From: Sutcliffiella horikoshii | GTDB lineage: Bacteria > Bacillota > Bacilli > Bacillales > Bacillaceae_I | NCBI RefSeq assembly: GCF_021991925.1 | Contig: NZ_RXZI01000006.1 | Location: 173,174-237,173 of the forward strand | Length of the DNA stretch: 64,000 nt | Direction: 5' to 3' | Part shown: positions 6,396 to 14,661 of the stretch, piece after piece | How positions within the stretch are numbered: position 1 is the first letter of the stretch | How the letters are laid out: the number at the start of each line of letters is the position of its first letter | Translations under genes and position numbers: made by a program | The notes under the pieces: model-generated | What the model was told of the DNA's origin: nothing | The model's database searches: none | The model's input: the letters and a program-made list of their open reading frames with translations, nothing else

Positions 6396-8663
6396 ATGAA
6401 ATGGAGAAAAACGATTTATGAAGTTATTGACTGGATGAAAAGGGAAGAGTCGATAGCAAAAAATATTGTACACTGGGAAACGGTCCCGCCTAAAGAAGCA
6501 CAGTCCGTTCCTTTCCCAAAAGAGATAGATAAGAGGCTGTTACAATCGTTGACCAATAGAGGTATTTCCTCTTTATATACACACCAGGCAGCTGCTTTTG
6601 AAGCAGCCATACATAAAAGACATTTTGTTGCCGTCACACCGACTGCATCCGGTAAAACGTTATGTTACAACCTGCCTGTCCTACAGAAAATCGTTCAAAA
6701 CAATGATGCCCGTGCACTTTATCTATTTCCTACGAAAGCACTTGCACAAGATCAAAAGAGTGAATTGAATGAAATCATTACACAAATGGGCGTTCCAATC
6801 AACAGCTATACCTATGATGGAGACACCGCACCGACTATCAGACAAAAGGTAAGAAAGGCGGGACATGTGGTGATCACTAATCCCGATATGCTACATTCCG
6901 CCATTTTACCACATCACACAAAATGGGTTTCCCTCTTCGAAAACCTGGAATATATCGTGATAGACGAACTGCATACTTATAGAGGGGTATTTGGCAGCCA
7001 TGTAGCCAATGTGATACGAAGGCTAAAAAGGATCTGCAACTTTTATGGCAGCAACCCAACATTCATTTGTACCTCTGCCACCATTGCCAACCCGAAAGAA
7101 TTGGCAGAAGAATTGACTGGAGAAAACTTTGAACTAATAAACAATAACGGAGCACCATCGAGCAAGAAGCATATTGTTTTTTATAATCCCCCAATTGTCA
7201 ATAAGCCGCTCAATATAAGAAGGAGTGCCACATTGGAAGTAAGGAAGCTAGCCGCCGAGTTCCTTCAGGAAAAAATTCAGACCATTGTGTTTGCAAAGAG
7301 CCGCGTGAGAGTGGAAATTTTACTAACATATTTGAAAGAGCTCGTGAAGGATCAGCTTGGGGAGAAATCCATTCAAGGGTATCGTGGAGGTTATTTGCCC
7401 ACTCAGCGAAGGGCAATCGAAAAAGGGTTGAGGAATGGTGAGATTTATGGTGTCATCAGTACAAATGCACTTGAGCTTGGGGTCGATATAGGACAGTTAC
7501 AGGTGTGTATCATGACTGGTTATCCAGGAACGATTGCGAGTGCTTGGCAGCAAGCGGGACGTGCTGGAAGAAGACAGGGGGAAGCGGTCATTGTAATGGT
7601 TGCAAGCTCCAACCCACTTGATCAGTACGTCATCCAGCACCCTGAGTTCTTCCTGAAAAGCAATCCAGAATCAGCTAGAATCAATCCCAATAACCTTGTT
7701 ATTCTCGTTGATCATATTAAGTGTGCGGCATACGAGTTGCCATTTAAAAAAGGTGATACCTTTGATGGAGTGGAATTAGAGGACATACTTGATTATTTGA
7801 CAGAAGAGAGGGTTCTTCACGAAAACGGAGGAAAGTGGCATTGGATGAATGACGCATTTCCTGCGCATAACATTAGTTTGCGTTCAGCTTCCCAAGAGAA
7901 CGTCATCATAGTTGATCAATCATCAAAACCTGCTAATAAGGTGATAGGGGAAATGGACCGTTTCAGCTCGATGACACTTCTTCATGATGAGGCCATCTAC
8001 CTACACCAAGGTGTTCAATATCAAGTGGAAAAGCTGGATTGGGAAGAAAAGAAGGCTTTTGTCAGGGAAGTCAATGTAGACTACTTTACCGATGCAAATC
8101 TTGCGGTTTCCTTGGACGTTCTAGAAGTGGACAAGCAGACGGAGTATTCCACTGGAACCATTTCTTTCGGGGATGTTTCTGTTAGAGCCATGGCGACGAT
8201 CTTTAAAAAAATCAAATTTGAAACACATGAAAATATAGGGTCTGGCCCCATATACCTGCCAGAAGAAGAATTGCAGACAAGTGCCACGTGGATAACTTTA
8301 GAGGAGGAAATCACTCAAAACCTCAAAGGGGATGATTTAGAAAAAAGTTTGCTGGGAATCGCCCACGCTTTAAAACATGTTGCTCCTTTGTTGTTGATGT
8401 GTGAGCCAATGGATGTTCAGGTAGTCCCACAAGTAAAATCCACGCATGATGAAAAGCCTGTTATATATTTCTATGATCGTTATCCAGGTGGAGTAGGACT
8501 TAGCGAAAAGGCATTTTCACATATAAATGAACTGCTTAAAAGAGCAAGCGAGTTGATTGGCAGCTGTCCATGTCGATCTGGATGTCCGTCATGTATAGGT
8601 GCGGACTATCCTGACGAAGACTCCAAACAGTTGGCACTATCACTTCTTCGACAACTTGTCTAG
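6396..8663 (+). CDS. mrfA: MrfA (YprA) DEAD/DEAH-family DNA helicase
   Basis: A 755-residue superfamily 2 helicase. Walker A is TPTASGKT (81-88), the DEAH-type box is DELH (190-193), and TSAT follows near 232. The second RecA domain has QAGRAGRR near 388-395. The C-terminus is a DUF1998-type zinc module with CPCRSGCPSC at 724-733. MrfA in B. subtilis acts with MrfB in a RecA- and UvrABC-independent pathway that removes mitomycin C lesions, and it translocates 3' to 5'. GAGGTGAG precedes the ATG. mrfB follows after 15 bases, so the pair is an operon. All expected motifs are intact. Confidence 0.93.
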   Translation: MKWRKTIYEVIDWMKREESIAKNIVHWETVPPKEAQSVPFPKEIDKRLLQSLTNRGISSLYTHQAAAFEAAIHKRHFVAVTPTASGKTLCYNLPVLQKIVQNNDARALYLFPTKALAQDQKSELNEIITQMGVPINSYTYDGDTAPTIRQKVRKAGHVVITNPDMLHSAILPHHTKWVSLFENLEYIVIDELHTYRGVFGSHVANVIRRLKRICNFYGSNPTFICTSATIANPKELAEELTGENFELINNNGAPSSKKHIVFYNPPIVNKPLNIRRSATLEVRKLAAEFLQEKIQTIVFAKSRVRVEILLTYLKELVKDQLGEKSIQGYRGGYLPTQRRAIEKGLRNGEIYGVISTNALELGVDIGQLQVCIMTGYPGTIASAWQQAGRAGRRQGEAVIVMVASSNPLDQYVIQHPEFFLKSNPESARINPNNLVILVDHIKCAAYELPFKKGDTFDGVELEDILDYLTEERVLHENGGKWHWMNDAFPAHNISLRSASQENVIIVDQSSKPANKVIGEMDRFSSMTLLHDEAIYLHQGVQYQVEKLDWEEKKAFVREVNVDYFTDANLAVSLDVLEVDKQTEYSTGTISFGDVSVRAMATIFKKIKFETHENIGSGPIYLPEEELQTSATWITLEEEITQNLKGDDLEKSLLGIAHALKHVAPLLLMCEPMDVQVVPQVKSTHDEKPVIYFYDRYPGGVGLSEKAFSHINELLKRASELIGSCPCRSGCPSCIGADYPDEDSKQLALSLLRQLV

Positions 8664-8678
8664 AGAGGGGTGAACAGT

Positions 8679-9941
8679 ATGAGCATAAAGAACAAACTCA
8701 AAAGGATGAAGAACCATCTTCAATCCGATGCTTCCAAGACAGCAAAGAGGGAAGTGGAGCGATCAGAAGAGAATTCTGCTTTCAGCCAGATTGACATACC
8801 AAACAGGAAAGAATGGGAATCTTTCGGTGCTAAACCGTATTATGCCAATGGTGAATATTGTCTCATCCGTGAAGTGGAATATGATCTGAACTATCGCCAT
8901 GGAAAGTACCGATTGGGAGATCTTTTGCCTGTAATGAAAGAGTGGCAAACATCTGAAGTAGAACATCCATTATCTGCAAAAGGTCATCATGCTTCTGACC
9001 TTTTCTTCTTTGATACGGAAACGACAGGGTTAAGTGGGGGAACGGGAACCACCATTTTTCTTCTTGGTTATGCCAGGGTGTTGGAAGATAAAGTAATAGT
9101 AAGGCAACACTTGCTTCCTGGTCCGGGTAACGAAGTGGCACTTTATCAAAGTTTTTTGGAAGAAGTAGATTACACGACATTGGTCACCTATAATGGGAAG
9201 GCATTTGATTGGCCACAAGTAAAGACGCGTCACACGCTGATAAGAGAGCATGTGCCGAAACTCCCTTCATTCGGGCACTATGATCTTCTGCATGCATCAA
9301 GAAGACTATGGAAAAGTAAAATGGAATCGGTTAGGCTTACAAATGTCGAGAAGGAGGTCCTTGAAATTCAACGTATAGATGACGTACCAGGGTTTTTGGC
9401 TCCCATGATTTATTTTGATTTTATAAAAACACATGAATTGCAAGGGATTAAAGGAGTACTTAAACACAATGAATGGGATGTGCTCACCCTCATTACCTTG
9501 TATGCACACCTGTCAAAACTTCTTCTCGTCGGAAACGAAGATAGAAATAAACAAGAAGAATATGAAGTAGGACGTTGGTATGATGCATTGGGAGAAAAAA
9601 AGGCGGCAGCTGCAATATATAAGAATATTGTCGATTCCTCTTGGAAGGCCACTTTTAAATTGGGTATGCTTAAGAAACAGGAGCGAAATTATCAAGAGGC
9701 TAGAATGCTGTTCCTCCAATGTTTTGAACATAAAGATAACTCCGAGAAGGATGTGGCAGGGATAGAATTGGCGAAAATTCTCGAGCATAAAGAAAAAGAT
9801 GTGTCGCTTGCCTTGTTTTATACGGAGAAATCCCTTGATTATTACAATCAAAGAAAAAAAGGTTTATCGAAAAACAACCCTTCTGTTATAACAGATTTTG
9901 AAAAGAGAATGAAACGATTGCAAAGAAAATTGAATAAATGA
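8679..9941 (+). CDS. mrfB: MrfB (YprB) DEDD exonuclease with TPR tail
   Basis: A 420-residue protein. A DnaQ-like DEDDh exonuclease domain covers about 100-280: DTETTG at 112-117, YNGKAFDWPQV near 175, and HNEWDVLTL near 265. The C-terminal third (290-395) is helical and matches tetratricopeptide repeats (GRWYDALGEKKAAAAIYK...). It is the nuclease partner of MrfA in mitomycin repair. I start at the ATG with AGAGAGGGGTG eight bases upstream rather than the in-frame GTG nine bases earlier, which would overlap that site. No obvious terminator follows. Confidence 0.92.
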   Translation: MSIKNKLKRMKNHLQSDASKTAKREVERSEENSAFSQIDIPNRKEWESFGAKPYYANGEYCLIREVEYDLNYRHGKYRLGDLLPVMKEWQTSEVEHPLSAKGHHASDLFFFDTETTGLSGGTGTTIFLLGYARVLEDKVIVRQHLLPGPGNEVALYQSFLEEVDYTTLVTYNGKAFDWPQVKTRHTLIREHVPKLPSFGHYDLLHASRRLWKSKMESVRLTNVEKEVLEIQRIDDVPGFLAPMIYFDFIKTHELQGIKGVLKHNEWDVLTLITLYAHLSKLLLVGNEDRNKQEEYEVGRWYDALGEKKAAAAIYKNIVDSSWKATFKLGMLKKQERNYQEARMLFLQCFEHKDNSEKDVAGIELAKILEHKEKDVSLALFYTEKSLDYYNQRKKGLSKNNPSVITDFEKRMKRLQRKLNK

Positions 9942-10063
9942 AATTTTTTTCGCATTTTGTCTTAATTTCTGTAAAACTTATATTGTCAACGTGCTTTTTA
10001 CCATGTAAAATTAACTATTGTGAATGACAAAACTACTATTAGAAACATGGGAGAGAGAGCACG

Positions 10064-10162
10064 TTGTCTAGATTTATTTTATGCTTGTTTTTTGTTGTAA
10101 TCGGTCTTACGCTATTTGGGCTTTCCAATTTAAAGGAAAATATCTACACGATTTTACTATAA
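10064..10162 (+). CDS. 32-residue single-span membrane peptide
   Basis: A TTG-started frame (GGGAGAGAGAG seven or so bases upstream) coding for 32 residues. Residues 4-21 (FILCLFFVVIGLTLFGLS) form one transmembrane segment, followed by a short polar tail (NLKENIYTILL). It stands alone between mrfB and cotD in a 340-base gap that otherwise holds nothing recognisable. The position beside cotD makes a sporulation peptide plausible, but I know no matching family. Confidence 0.45.
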   Translation: MSRFILCLFFVVIGLTLFGLSNLKENIYTILL

Positions 10163-10281
10163 AAATGGTAGGAAAATGTATATATATTGTGAAAATAGGT
10201 GTTTGTATTAGTACATGTACCTCACTTCTTTCATAGTTTGTTAATGTAAAGAGAAAAACAAATTGAAAGGAGATTGAAAGT

Positions 10282-10725
10282 ATGTACAACTGCAGACCTA
10301 ACATGATGGCACCAATCGTCCACCCTACTAAATGTTGTGTAAAAAATCTTTATTCTACTACCGAGGTTCCTCACATCCATCCTTCACACACAACATATGT
10401 AAACAACCAACAGTTCCAACACAAACACTATTTCCCGCATACGGATTCCATGGTGGATTCTGTGTCTCACCAACACTTCAATTGTGGCCCTGGTGGCCCT
10501 GGAATGGGTGGAGCTCCTGGTCAAGTGATGGGAGCACAAACAGGTCCTGGATATGGCCAAATGGGAATGCCTGGTCAAGTAATGGGTGCGCAAACCAATG
10601 TTGGATATGGTCAAATGGGAATGCCTGGTCAGGTAATGGGTGCACAACAAGGTCCTGGAATGGGACAAATGGGCCCTGGCGGCATGCCTGGTAAATGTAA
10701 CAAATCTTATGGTTATGGAAGATAA
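10282..10725 (+). CDS. cotD: Spore coat protein CotD with expanded repeat tail
   Basis: A 147-residue protein. Residues 1-70 match the inner-coat protein CotD: Cys/His-rich, with HPTKCCV, HIHPSHTTYVNNQ and KHYFPHTDS. The usual CotD is about 75 residues. Here residues 70-147 add a Gly/Met/Gln-rich tail made of three 18-residue repeats (consensus PGQVMGAQTGPGYGQMGM), a 54-bp period in the DNA, and a final CNKSYGYGR. AAAGGAG precedes the ATG. It is a mother-cell structural protein of the spore coat. The Gly-rich tail probably reflects repeat expansion; its length should vary between strains. Confidence 0.88.
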   Translation: MYNCRPNMMAPIVHPTKCCVKNLYSTTEVPHIHPSHTTYVNNQQFQHKHYFPHTDSMVDSVSHQHFNCGPGGPGMGGAPGQVMGAQTGPGYGQMGMPGQVMGAQTNVGYGQMGMPGQVMGAQQGPGMGQMGPGGMPGKCNKSYGYGR

Positions 10726-10765
10726 GCGGTTTAGCATTCGCTTTGCTTAAATAAATAATGGAGAG

Positions 10766-10795
10766 AAAGAACTGGCTTTATGTCAGTTCTTTTTT
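10766..10795 (+). terminator. Terminator of cotD
   Basis: AAAGAACTG pairs with CAGTTCTTT, followed by TTTT. Confidence 0.8.
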
Positions 10796-10863
10796 CCTTT
10801 ACATAATCGTATAAAACTTGCGCTTTTTTCGCTTTCTATTTATTATTTTAGATAGAGGTGCTT

Positions 10864-11430
10864 ATGAAGGTATTAGTAATTACTGGGTATAAACCGCAAG
10901 AACTTCAAATATTTAAAAAAGATGATCCAGCCATCGGCTTTATTAAAAAGGCAATACAGAAACGGCTAACAGCTTTACTAGAAGAGAACAATGAGTTAGA
11001 ATGGATTGTCATCAGCGGACAGTTGGGAGTGGAGCTTTGGGCAGCGGAAGTTGTATATGATCTGCAGCTGACATTTCCAGAGCTGAAAATGGCTGTCTTC
11101 ACTCCATTCCTAGAGCAGGAAGAAAAATGGAGTGAGCAAAATAAGGAGTATTATGAGTTTATTTTGTCAAAAGCTAATCATATTGATTCCATTACTAAAA
11201 AAAAGTATGAATCCCCTTTGCAGTTACGATTAAAAAATCAGTTCATCGTGGATAAATCAGATGGATTATTAGTGGTTTATGACGAAGAGGGTCCGGGGAG
11301 TCCAAAATATATCATCGAGCTCGCCCGAAAAAAATCGGAAATATCCAATTATCCTATATATATAATTGACAGCTATGATCTTCAACTTGTAGTAGAAGAA
11401 GAACAGTTTAATGACCCACAAAATTGGTAA
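10864..11430 (+). CDS. ypsA: YpsA, SLOG-superfamily protein (DUF1273/UPF0398)
   Basis: A 188-residue protein starting [14 protein letters not shown], the conserved N-terminus of YpsA. Further conserved segments are [13 protein letters not shown] (near 48-60) and the C-terminal [17 protein letters not shown] (near 130-146), which form the Rossmann-like SLOG nucleotide-binding fold. In B. subtilis YpsA affects cell division and the oxidative stress response and sits next to gpsB, as here (95 bases). I chose the ATG rather than the GTG six bases upstream because known homologues begin at this methionine. Confidence 0.9.
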   Translation: MKVLVITGYKPQELQIFKKDDPAIGFIKKAIQKRLTALLEENNELEWIVISGQLGVELWAAEVVYDLQLTFPELKMAVFTPFLEQEEKWSEQNKEYYEFILSKANHIDSITKKKYESPLQLRLKNQFIVDKSDGLLVVYDEEGPGSPKYIIELARKKSEISNYPIYIIDSYDLQLVVEEEQFNDPQNW

Positions 11431-11525
11431 TGAGATAAGAAGAACTTATAAAAATAGAAATCGACAAGTGACCCATTATTTGAATGACACCATAAAATGG
11501 GCACTCGTATTGAGGTGAGGAACTT

Positions 11526-11831
11526 ATGCTATCAGATAAAATTAAGTTAACGTCAAAAGAAATCTTGGAAAAAGAGTTCAAATCAGGTATGAGAGGTTAT
11601 AAAGCTGAAGATGTGGATAAGTTTTTAGATGTGGTAATTAAAGACTACGAAACGTTTTACCAGGAATATGATCAATTGCTCCAAGAGAACGCAAGATTGA
11701 AAAGACAGGTTGAAGAAGCAGGCAAAAAGCCGCAGCAGACCAATACCAATAGTGGTTCTACCAACTTTGATATACTAAGAAGGCTTTCAAATCTTGAAAA
11801 ACATGTATTCGGAAGTAAATTATACGACTGA
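11526..11831 (+). CDS. gpsB: Cell division regulator GpsB
   Basis: A 101-residue DivIVA-related protein. The N-terminal lipid-binding/docking domain spans about 5-70 ([34 protein letters not shown]), with coiled coil through [15 protein letters not shown] short linker (QTNTNSGS) leads to a C-terminal trimerisation helix ([14 protein letters not shown]). It shuttles the class A penicillin-binding protein between septum and sidewall. Length and order match the family. TGAGGTGAGG precedes the ATG. Confidence 0.95.
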   Translation: MLSDKIKLTSKEILEKEFKSGMRGYKAEDVDKFLDVVIKDYETFYQEYDQLLQENARLKRQVEEAGKKPQQTNTNSGSTNFDILRRLSNLEKHVFGSKLYD

Positions 11832-11844
11832 CAGTAATTTACAG

Positions 11845-11873
11845 TTGCAATCATCGCTCAAATTTACTATACT
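11845..11873 (+). promoter_or_regulatory. Sigma-A promoter of rnpB
   Basis: TTGCAA (11845-11850) and TATACT (11868-11873) are separated by exactly 17 bases, a near-consensus vegetative promoter. The predicted start is about 11880, which fits the 5' end of RNase P RNA. Confidence 0.8.
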
Positions 11874-11884
11874 ATATCTTGCTG

Positions 11885-12296
11885 ACATCAATAGTGATTG
11901 GGTAACCGCTACAGTTTCGGCTGTAGAGGAAAGTCCATGCTCGCACAGGCTGAGATGCTTGTAGTGTTCGTGCCTAGCGAAAAAATAAGCTAGGGTAGCT
12001 TGGTTTTCGGACGAAGCTAACGGCAGGGAACGCACCTAAGTCTTTTAGATATGGTGTTAATACCTTGAAAGTGCCACAGTGACGTAGTCTTACAAGAAAT
12101 TGTAAGAGTGGAACGAGGTAAACCCCTCGAGCGAGAAACCCAAATAATGGTAGGGGCACCTTCTCTAAGGAACTAAACGATGAGAGGGACAGATGCTTTA
12201 AGTATCTGTAGACAGATGGTTACCACCTGCGTACAAGGAGCGATCCGTTTGCAGTACAAAGGAACAGAACATGGCTTACAGATCACTATTGATTGA
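11885..12296 (+). ncRNA. rnpB: RNase P RNA, Bacillus type B
   Basis: This is the catalytic RNA that removes 5' leaders from tRNA precursors. Recognisable universal segments are GAGGAAAGTCCATGCTCGC (about 11926-11945), GGCAGGGAACGCACC, the AACGAGGTAAACCCC region and the 3' part GGAACAGAACATGGCTTACAG. The outer helix P1 is visible: AATAGTGAT near 11890 pairs with ATCACTATT near 12282. Its position between gpsB and ypsC is conserved in Bacillus. Reading frames across this span are spurious. Confidence 0.96.
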
Positions 12297-12327
12297 ATGT
12301 CGCATCCAACTATGATTATGTAACATA

Positions 12328-12353
12328 AGCTCTCCTGTTGCCAGGAGAGCTTT
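12328..12353 (+). terminator. Terminator of rnpB
   Basis: AGCTCTCC pairs with GGAGAGCT around TGTTGCCA, then TTTATTT. Confidence 0.8.
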
Positions 12354-12435
12354 ATTTGATAGATGGGATATTTTCAGATACTTCTTGTAAAAAATACATA
12401 TAGTAGAAATCGAATAAAGTTAGGGTGAATCTTTA

Positions 12436-13578
12436 GTGAAGAACTATACATTGATCGCAACAGCAGCAATGGGTCTAGAATCCCTTGTGGCAAAGGAAGT
12501 AAGAGATCTAGGGTATGAATGTACAGTGGATAATGGAAAGGTTATCTTCAAGGGGGATGCCATGGCAATTTGTCGAGCAAACCTTTGGTTACGTACAGCA
12601 GACCGTATCAAGGTAGTGGTTGGAGAGTTTAAAGCTACGTCTTTTGAGGAGCTTTTTGAGAAGACCAAGGCTTTGCCTTGGGGAGACTATCTTCCGGAAG
12701 ATGCGGAATTCCCGGTTATTGGGAAGTCGGTAAAATCCAAACTTTTCAGCGTGCCGGATTGCCAAGCAATCGTGAAAAAAGCAGTAGTGGAAAAAATGAA
12801 GGCTCATTACAATATCCAGTCCGCCTGGTTGGATGAAAAAGGAGCCGTTTATAAAATTGAAGTGGCTCTGTTGAAAGATACTGCTCAAATAACCATTGAC
12901 GCTTCAGGTATTGGCTTGCATAAACGTGGCTATCGAGCTGACCAAGGGGAGGCTCCCCTAAAGGAAACACTTGCAGCGGCCCTCGTTATGTTGACTAACT
13001 GGTATCCTGATAAACCGTTTGTTGATCCATTTTGTGGGTCCGGTACTATCCCGATCGAAGCGGCATTAATTGGACAAAACATTGCGCCTGGCTTTAATCG
13101 TGACTTTGTTTCTGAAGATTGGCATTGGGTAGGGGAAGATTTATGGAATACCGCACGTGAAGAAATGGAAGATAAGGCTAATTATGATCAGCCCCTTGAT
13201 ATAGCTGGTTTTGATATTGATCACCGTATGATTACGATTGCAAAGGAGAATGCATTCGAAGCTGGGCTAGGTGAACTGATTGACTTTAAACAGATGCAAG
13301 TCAGTGATTTTACTACCAGAAAAGAATATGGAGTCATTATTGGAAACCCACCATATGGCGAACGTCTCGGAGATCGACCGGAAGTAGAAAAGATGTACCG
13401 AGAGATGGGGAAGGCATTCTCTGATTTGGATACATGGTCTGTCTATATGCTGACCTCACATGAAGGATTTGAAAGTTTCTATGGGAAGAAAGCAACCAAG
13501 AAACGGAAACTATTTAATGGTTTTATTAAAACCGATTTCTATCAATACTGGGGGAAACGTCCACCTAGAAAAGGATAG
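12436..13578 (+). CDS. ypsC: YpsC, THUMP-domain RNA methyltransferase (RlmL-like)
   Basis: A 380-residue SAM-dependent RNA methyltransferase. An N-terminal ferredoxin-like/THUMP region covers about 1-150 (TAAMGLESLVAKEVRDLGYE at the start). The catalytic Rossmann domain has FVDPFCGSGTIPIEAALIG (motif I, near 195-213) and NPPYGERLGD (motif IV, near 304-313), the signature of base N-methyltransferases. E. coli RlmL makes m2G2445 in 23S rRNA; this is the expected but unproven target. It begins with GTG; AGGGTGAA lies upstream. It follows rnpB as in B. subtilis. Confidence 0.9.
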   Translation: MKNYTLIATAAMGLESLVAKEVRDLGYECTVDNGKVIFKGDAMAICRANLWLRTADRIKVVVGEFKATSFEELFEKTKALPWGDYLPEDAEFPVIGKSVKSKLFSVPDCQAIVKKAVVEKMKAHYNIQSAWLDEKGAVYKIEVALLKDTAQITIDASGIGLHKRGYRADQGEAPLKETLAAALVMLTNWYPDKPFVDPFCGSGTIPIEAALIGQNIAPGFNRDFVSEDWHWVGEDLWNTAREEMEDKANYDQPLDIAGFDIDHRMITIAKENAFEAGLGELIDFKQMQVSDFTTRKEYGVIIGNPPYGERLGDRPEVEKMYREMGKAFSDLDTWSVYMLTSHEGFESFYGKKATKKRKLFNGFIKTDFYQYWGKRPPRKG

Positions 13579-13632
13579 GGTACGTTTAACCTTTTGAGCA
13601 GAGGGAATTACTCCTAAAAAGGAGTGATGGTG

Positions 13633-13836
13633 ATGAAAGACCATAATAAAGATAAAGCATTACTAGAGCGAAATGAAAAAGAGAAGGCTTTCAAAGAGAA
13701 CGAAAAAAAACAGAAGAACCGTGATCAACTCGTCATGCCAATAGATGAACTTCCACTTGAAGAAATTAAATACGAAAAAGAGGAAGAACGTGACAAAAAG
13801 GGTTCCAAAGATCGATCATCGAGTAAAGAAAATTAA
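13633..13836 (+). CDS. Small highly charged hypothetical protein
   Basis: A 67-residue protein, mostly Lys, Glu and Asp, with no hydrophobic core (central LVMPIDELPLEEIKYEKEE). I do not recognise a family. AAAAAGGAG is followed by GTG-ATG-GTG-ATG; the last ATG gives the best spacing, but the ATG at 13627 is possible. It lies 55 bases after ypsC. The composition suggests a disordered protein; a sporulation role is speculation. Confidence 0.55.
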   Translation: MKDHNKDKALLERNEKEKAFKENEKKQKNRDQLVMPIDELPLEEIKYEKEEERDKKGSKDRSSSKEN

Positions 13837-13929
13837 ACAAACTATCTAAAAAACTTAAACACCCCCGATGAATATTTTTAAACAAATGGGCATAGAATAC
13901 TTCTATCAATACTGTTTGGAGGGGTTTCT

Positions 13930-14124
13930 ATGCCTTTGCATGTGAATGATTTTATGAGAATCTCCAAAGCATTGGAAAGTAGCTATCAGCGACTTGCAAG
14001 TGAAAATCTACTAGATAATCATGAATGTGTGGAACGAATGAATGCTGCACGTGATGAATATACAAAAGCAATGCTGTACGCCACTCTGCTTGATGATGAG
14101 ATAATCCATATCACGAAGAATTAA
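13930..14124 (+). CDS. Small helical hypothetical protein
   Basis: A 64-residue soluble protein predicted to be all-helical (FMRISKALESSYQRLASENLL ... YTKAMLYATLLDDEI). No catalytic motif or family is recognised. GGAGGGG precedes the ATG and a terminator follows immediately, so it is a real single-gene unit. It is located between ypsC and ypvA. Confidence 0.6.
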   Translation: MPLHVNDFMRISKALESSYQRLASENLLDNHECVERMNAARDEYTKAMLYATLLDDEIIHITKN

Positions 14125-14127
14125 GTG

Positions 14128-14154
14128 AAAAAACCTCCTTCTTGGAGGTTTTTT
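14128..14154 (+). terminator. Left terminator of the A3 pair
   Basis: AAAAAACCTCC pairs with GGAGGTTTTTT around TTCTT. The stem is repeated exactly at 14366-14392 on the other side of element A3; only one loop base differs. Confidence 0.9.
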
Positions 14155-14365
14155 CATTGTGTAGACAAAGTCCAAAAATGATAAAAATCTCTAGTTGATT
14201 GCAGTGGAAGGAGCGGAGACTCCTGCGGGAGGAAGGGACATGGAAGACCCCGCAGGGCGTAGCCCGAGGAGGCTTCCGGACCGCCCGCGGAAAGCGAAGC
14301 TCCTGCAACGAAGATCAACTCTTCCAACAGATAACCTTACTAATTTATTGTTTGTCAACAGTCTG
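14155..14365 (+). repeat. Family A palindromic element, copy A3 (reference copy)
   Basis: A complete 211-bp copy. The left end is CATTGTGTAGACAAAGT and the right end ACAATAAA-type sequence closing with TTTGTCAACAGTCTG; the ends are imperfect inverted repeats (CAG..TGT.GACAAA). The GC-rich core can fold on itself: CTCCTGCGGGAG, GGGGTC/GACCCC-type pairs, GGTCCGGAAGCC in reverse, CCGCCCGCGGAAAGC. There is no coding sequence; apparent frames across it come from base composition. Bracketed by two copies of one terminator. Confidence 0.88.
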
Positions 14366-14392
14366 AAAAAACCTCCCTCTTGGAGGTTTTTT
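14366..14392 (+). terminator. Right terminator of the A3 pair
   Basis: AAAAAACCTCC/GGAGGTTTTTT around CTCTT; the locus-specific duplicate of 14128-14154. Confidence 0.88.
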
Positions 14393-14457
14393 ATTTGGAG
14401 TGAATAGGTATGTAAAGACCTTGGAGGAGAAGTGGGAAAGGATAAAGAAGTATTCTT

Positions 14458-14562
14458 GTAGCGGATGAAGACCTCAATGAAGCGTGAATCCGTCGGGAGG
14501 AGTCTTCACGTAGCGAATGAAGACATCAGTGAAGCAAGAATCGAGATAAAGAAGTTTTCATG
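14458..14562. repeat. 52-bp hairpin repeat, two units
   Basis: Two units start with GTAGCG..ATGAAGACxTCA at 14458 and 14510, exactly 52 bases apart. At the junction GTCTTCA, a CGTAGCGA-type loop and TGAAGAC form a hairpin. Period and design equal those of the array at 63727-64000, though the sequences differ. The stretch 14393-14661 contains nothing else I can identify. Confidence 0.6.
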
Positions 14563-14661
14563 AAGCTTCACCGATCAATTAAAGCCTTATATTCACCTTG
14601 ACAAACATACATAAAATGTTAGATAATGACTAGATGCAAACTTTTCTCGGAGGTACATAGA

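Noticed and set aside
11820..12159. Minus-strand frames across rnpB
   Set aside because: They are opposite to a clearly recognisable RNase P RNA.
14111..14308. Minus-strand frame in copy A3, with a near-identical frame at 27841-28113
   Set aside because: Identical translated peptides at two loci come from identical repeat DNA. No start signal and no protein-like composition.
14155..14365. Family A as a riboswitch or ribozyme
   Set aside because: It lies at gene ends between terminators, not in leaders, and occurs in both orientations relative to the neighbouring genes. A structured-DNA or mobile-element reading fits better.
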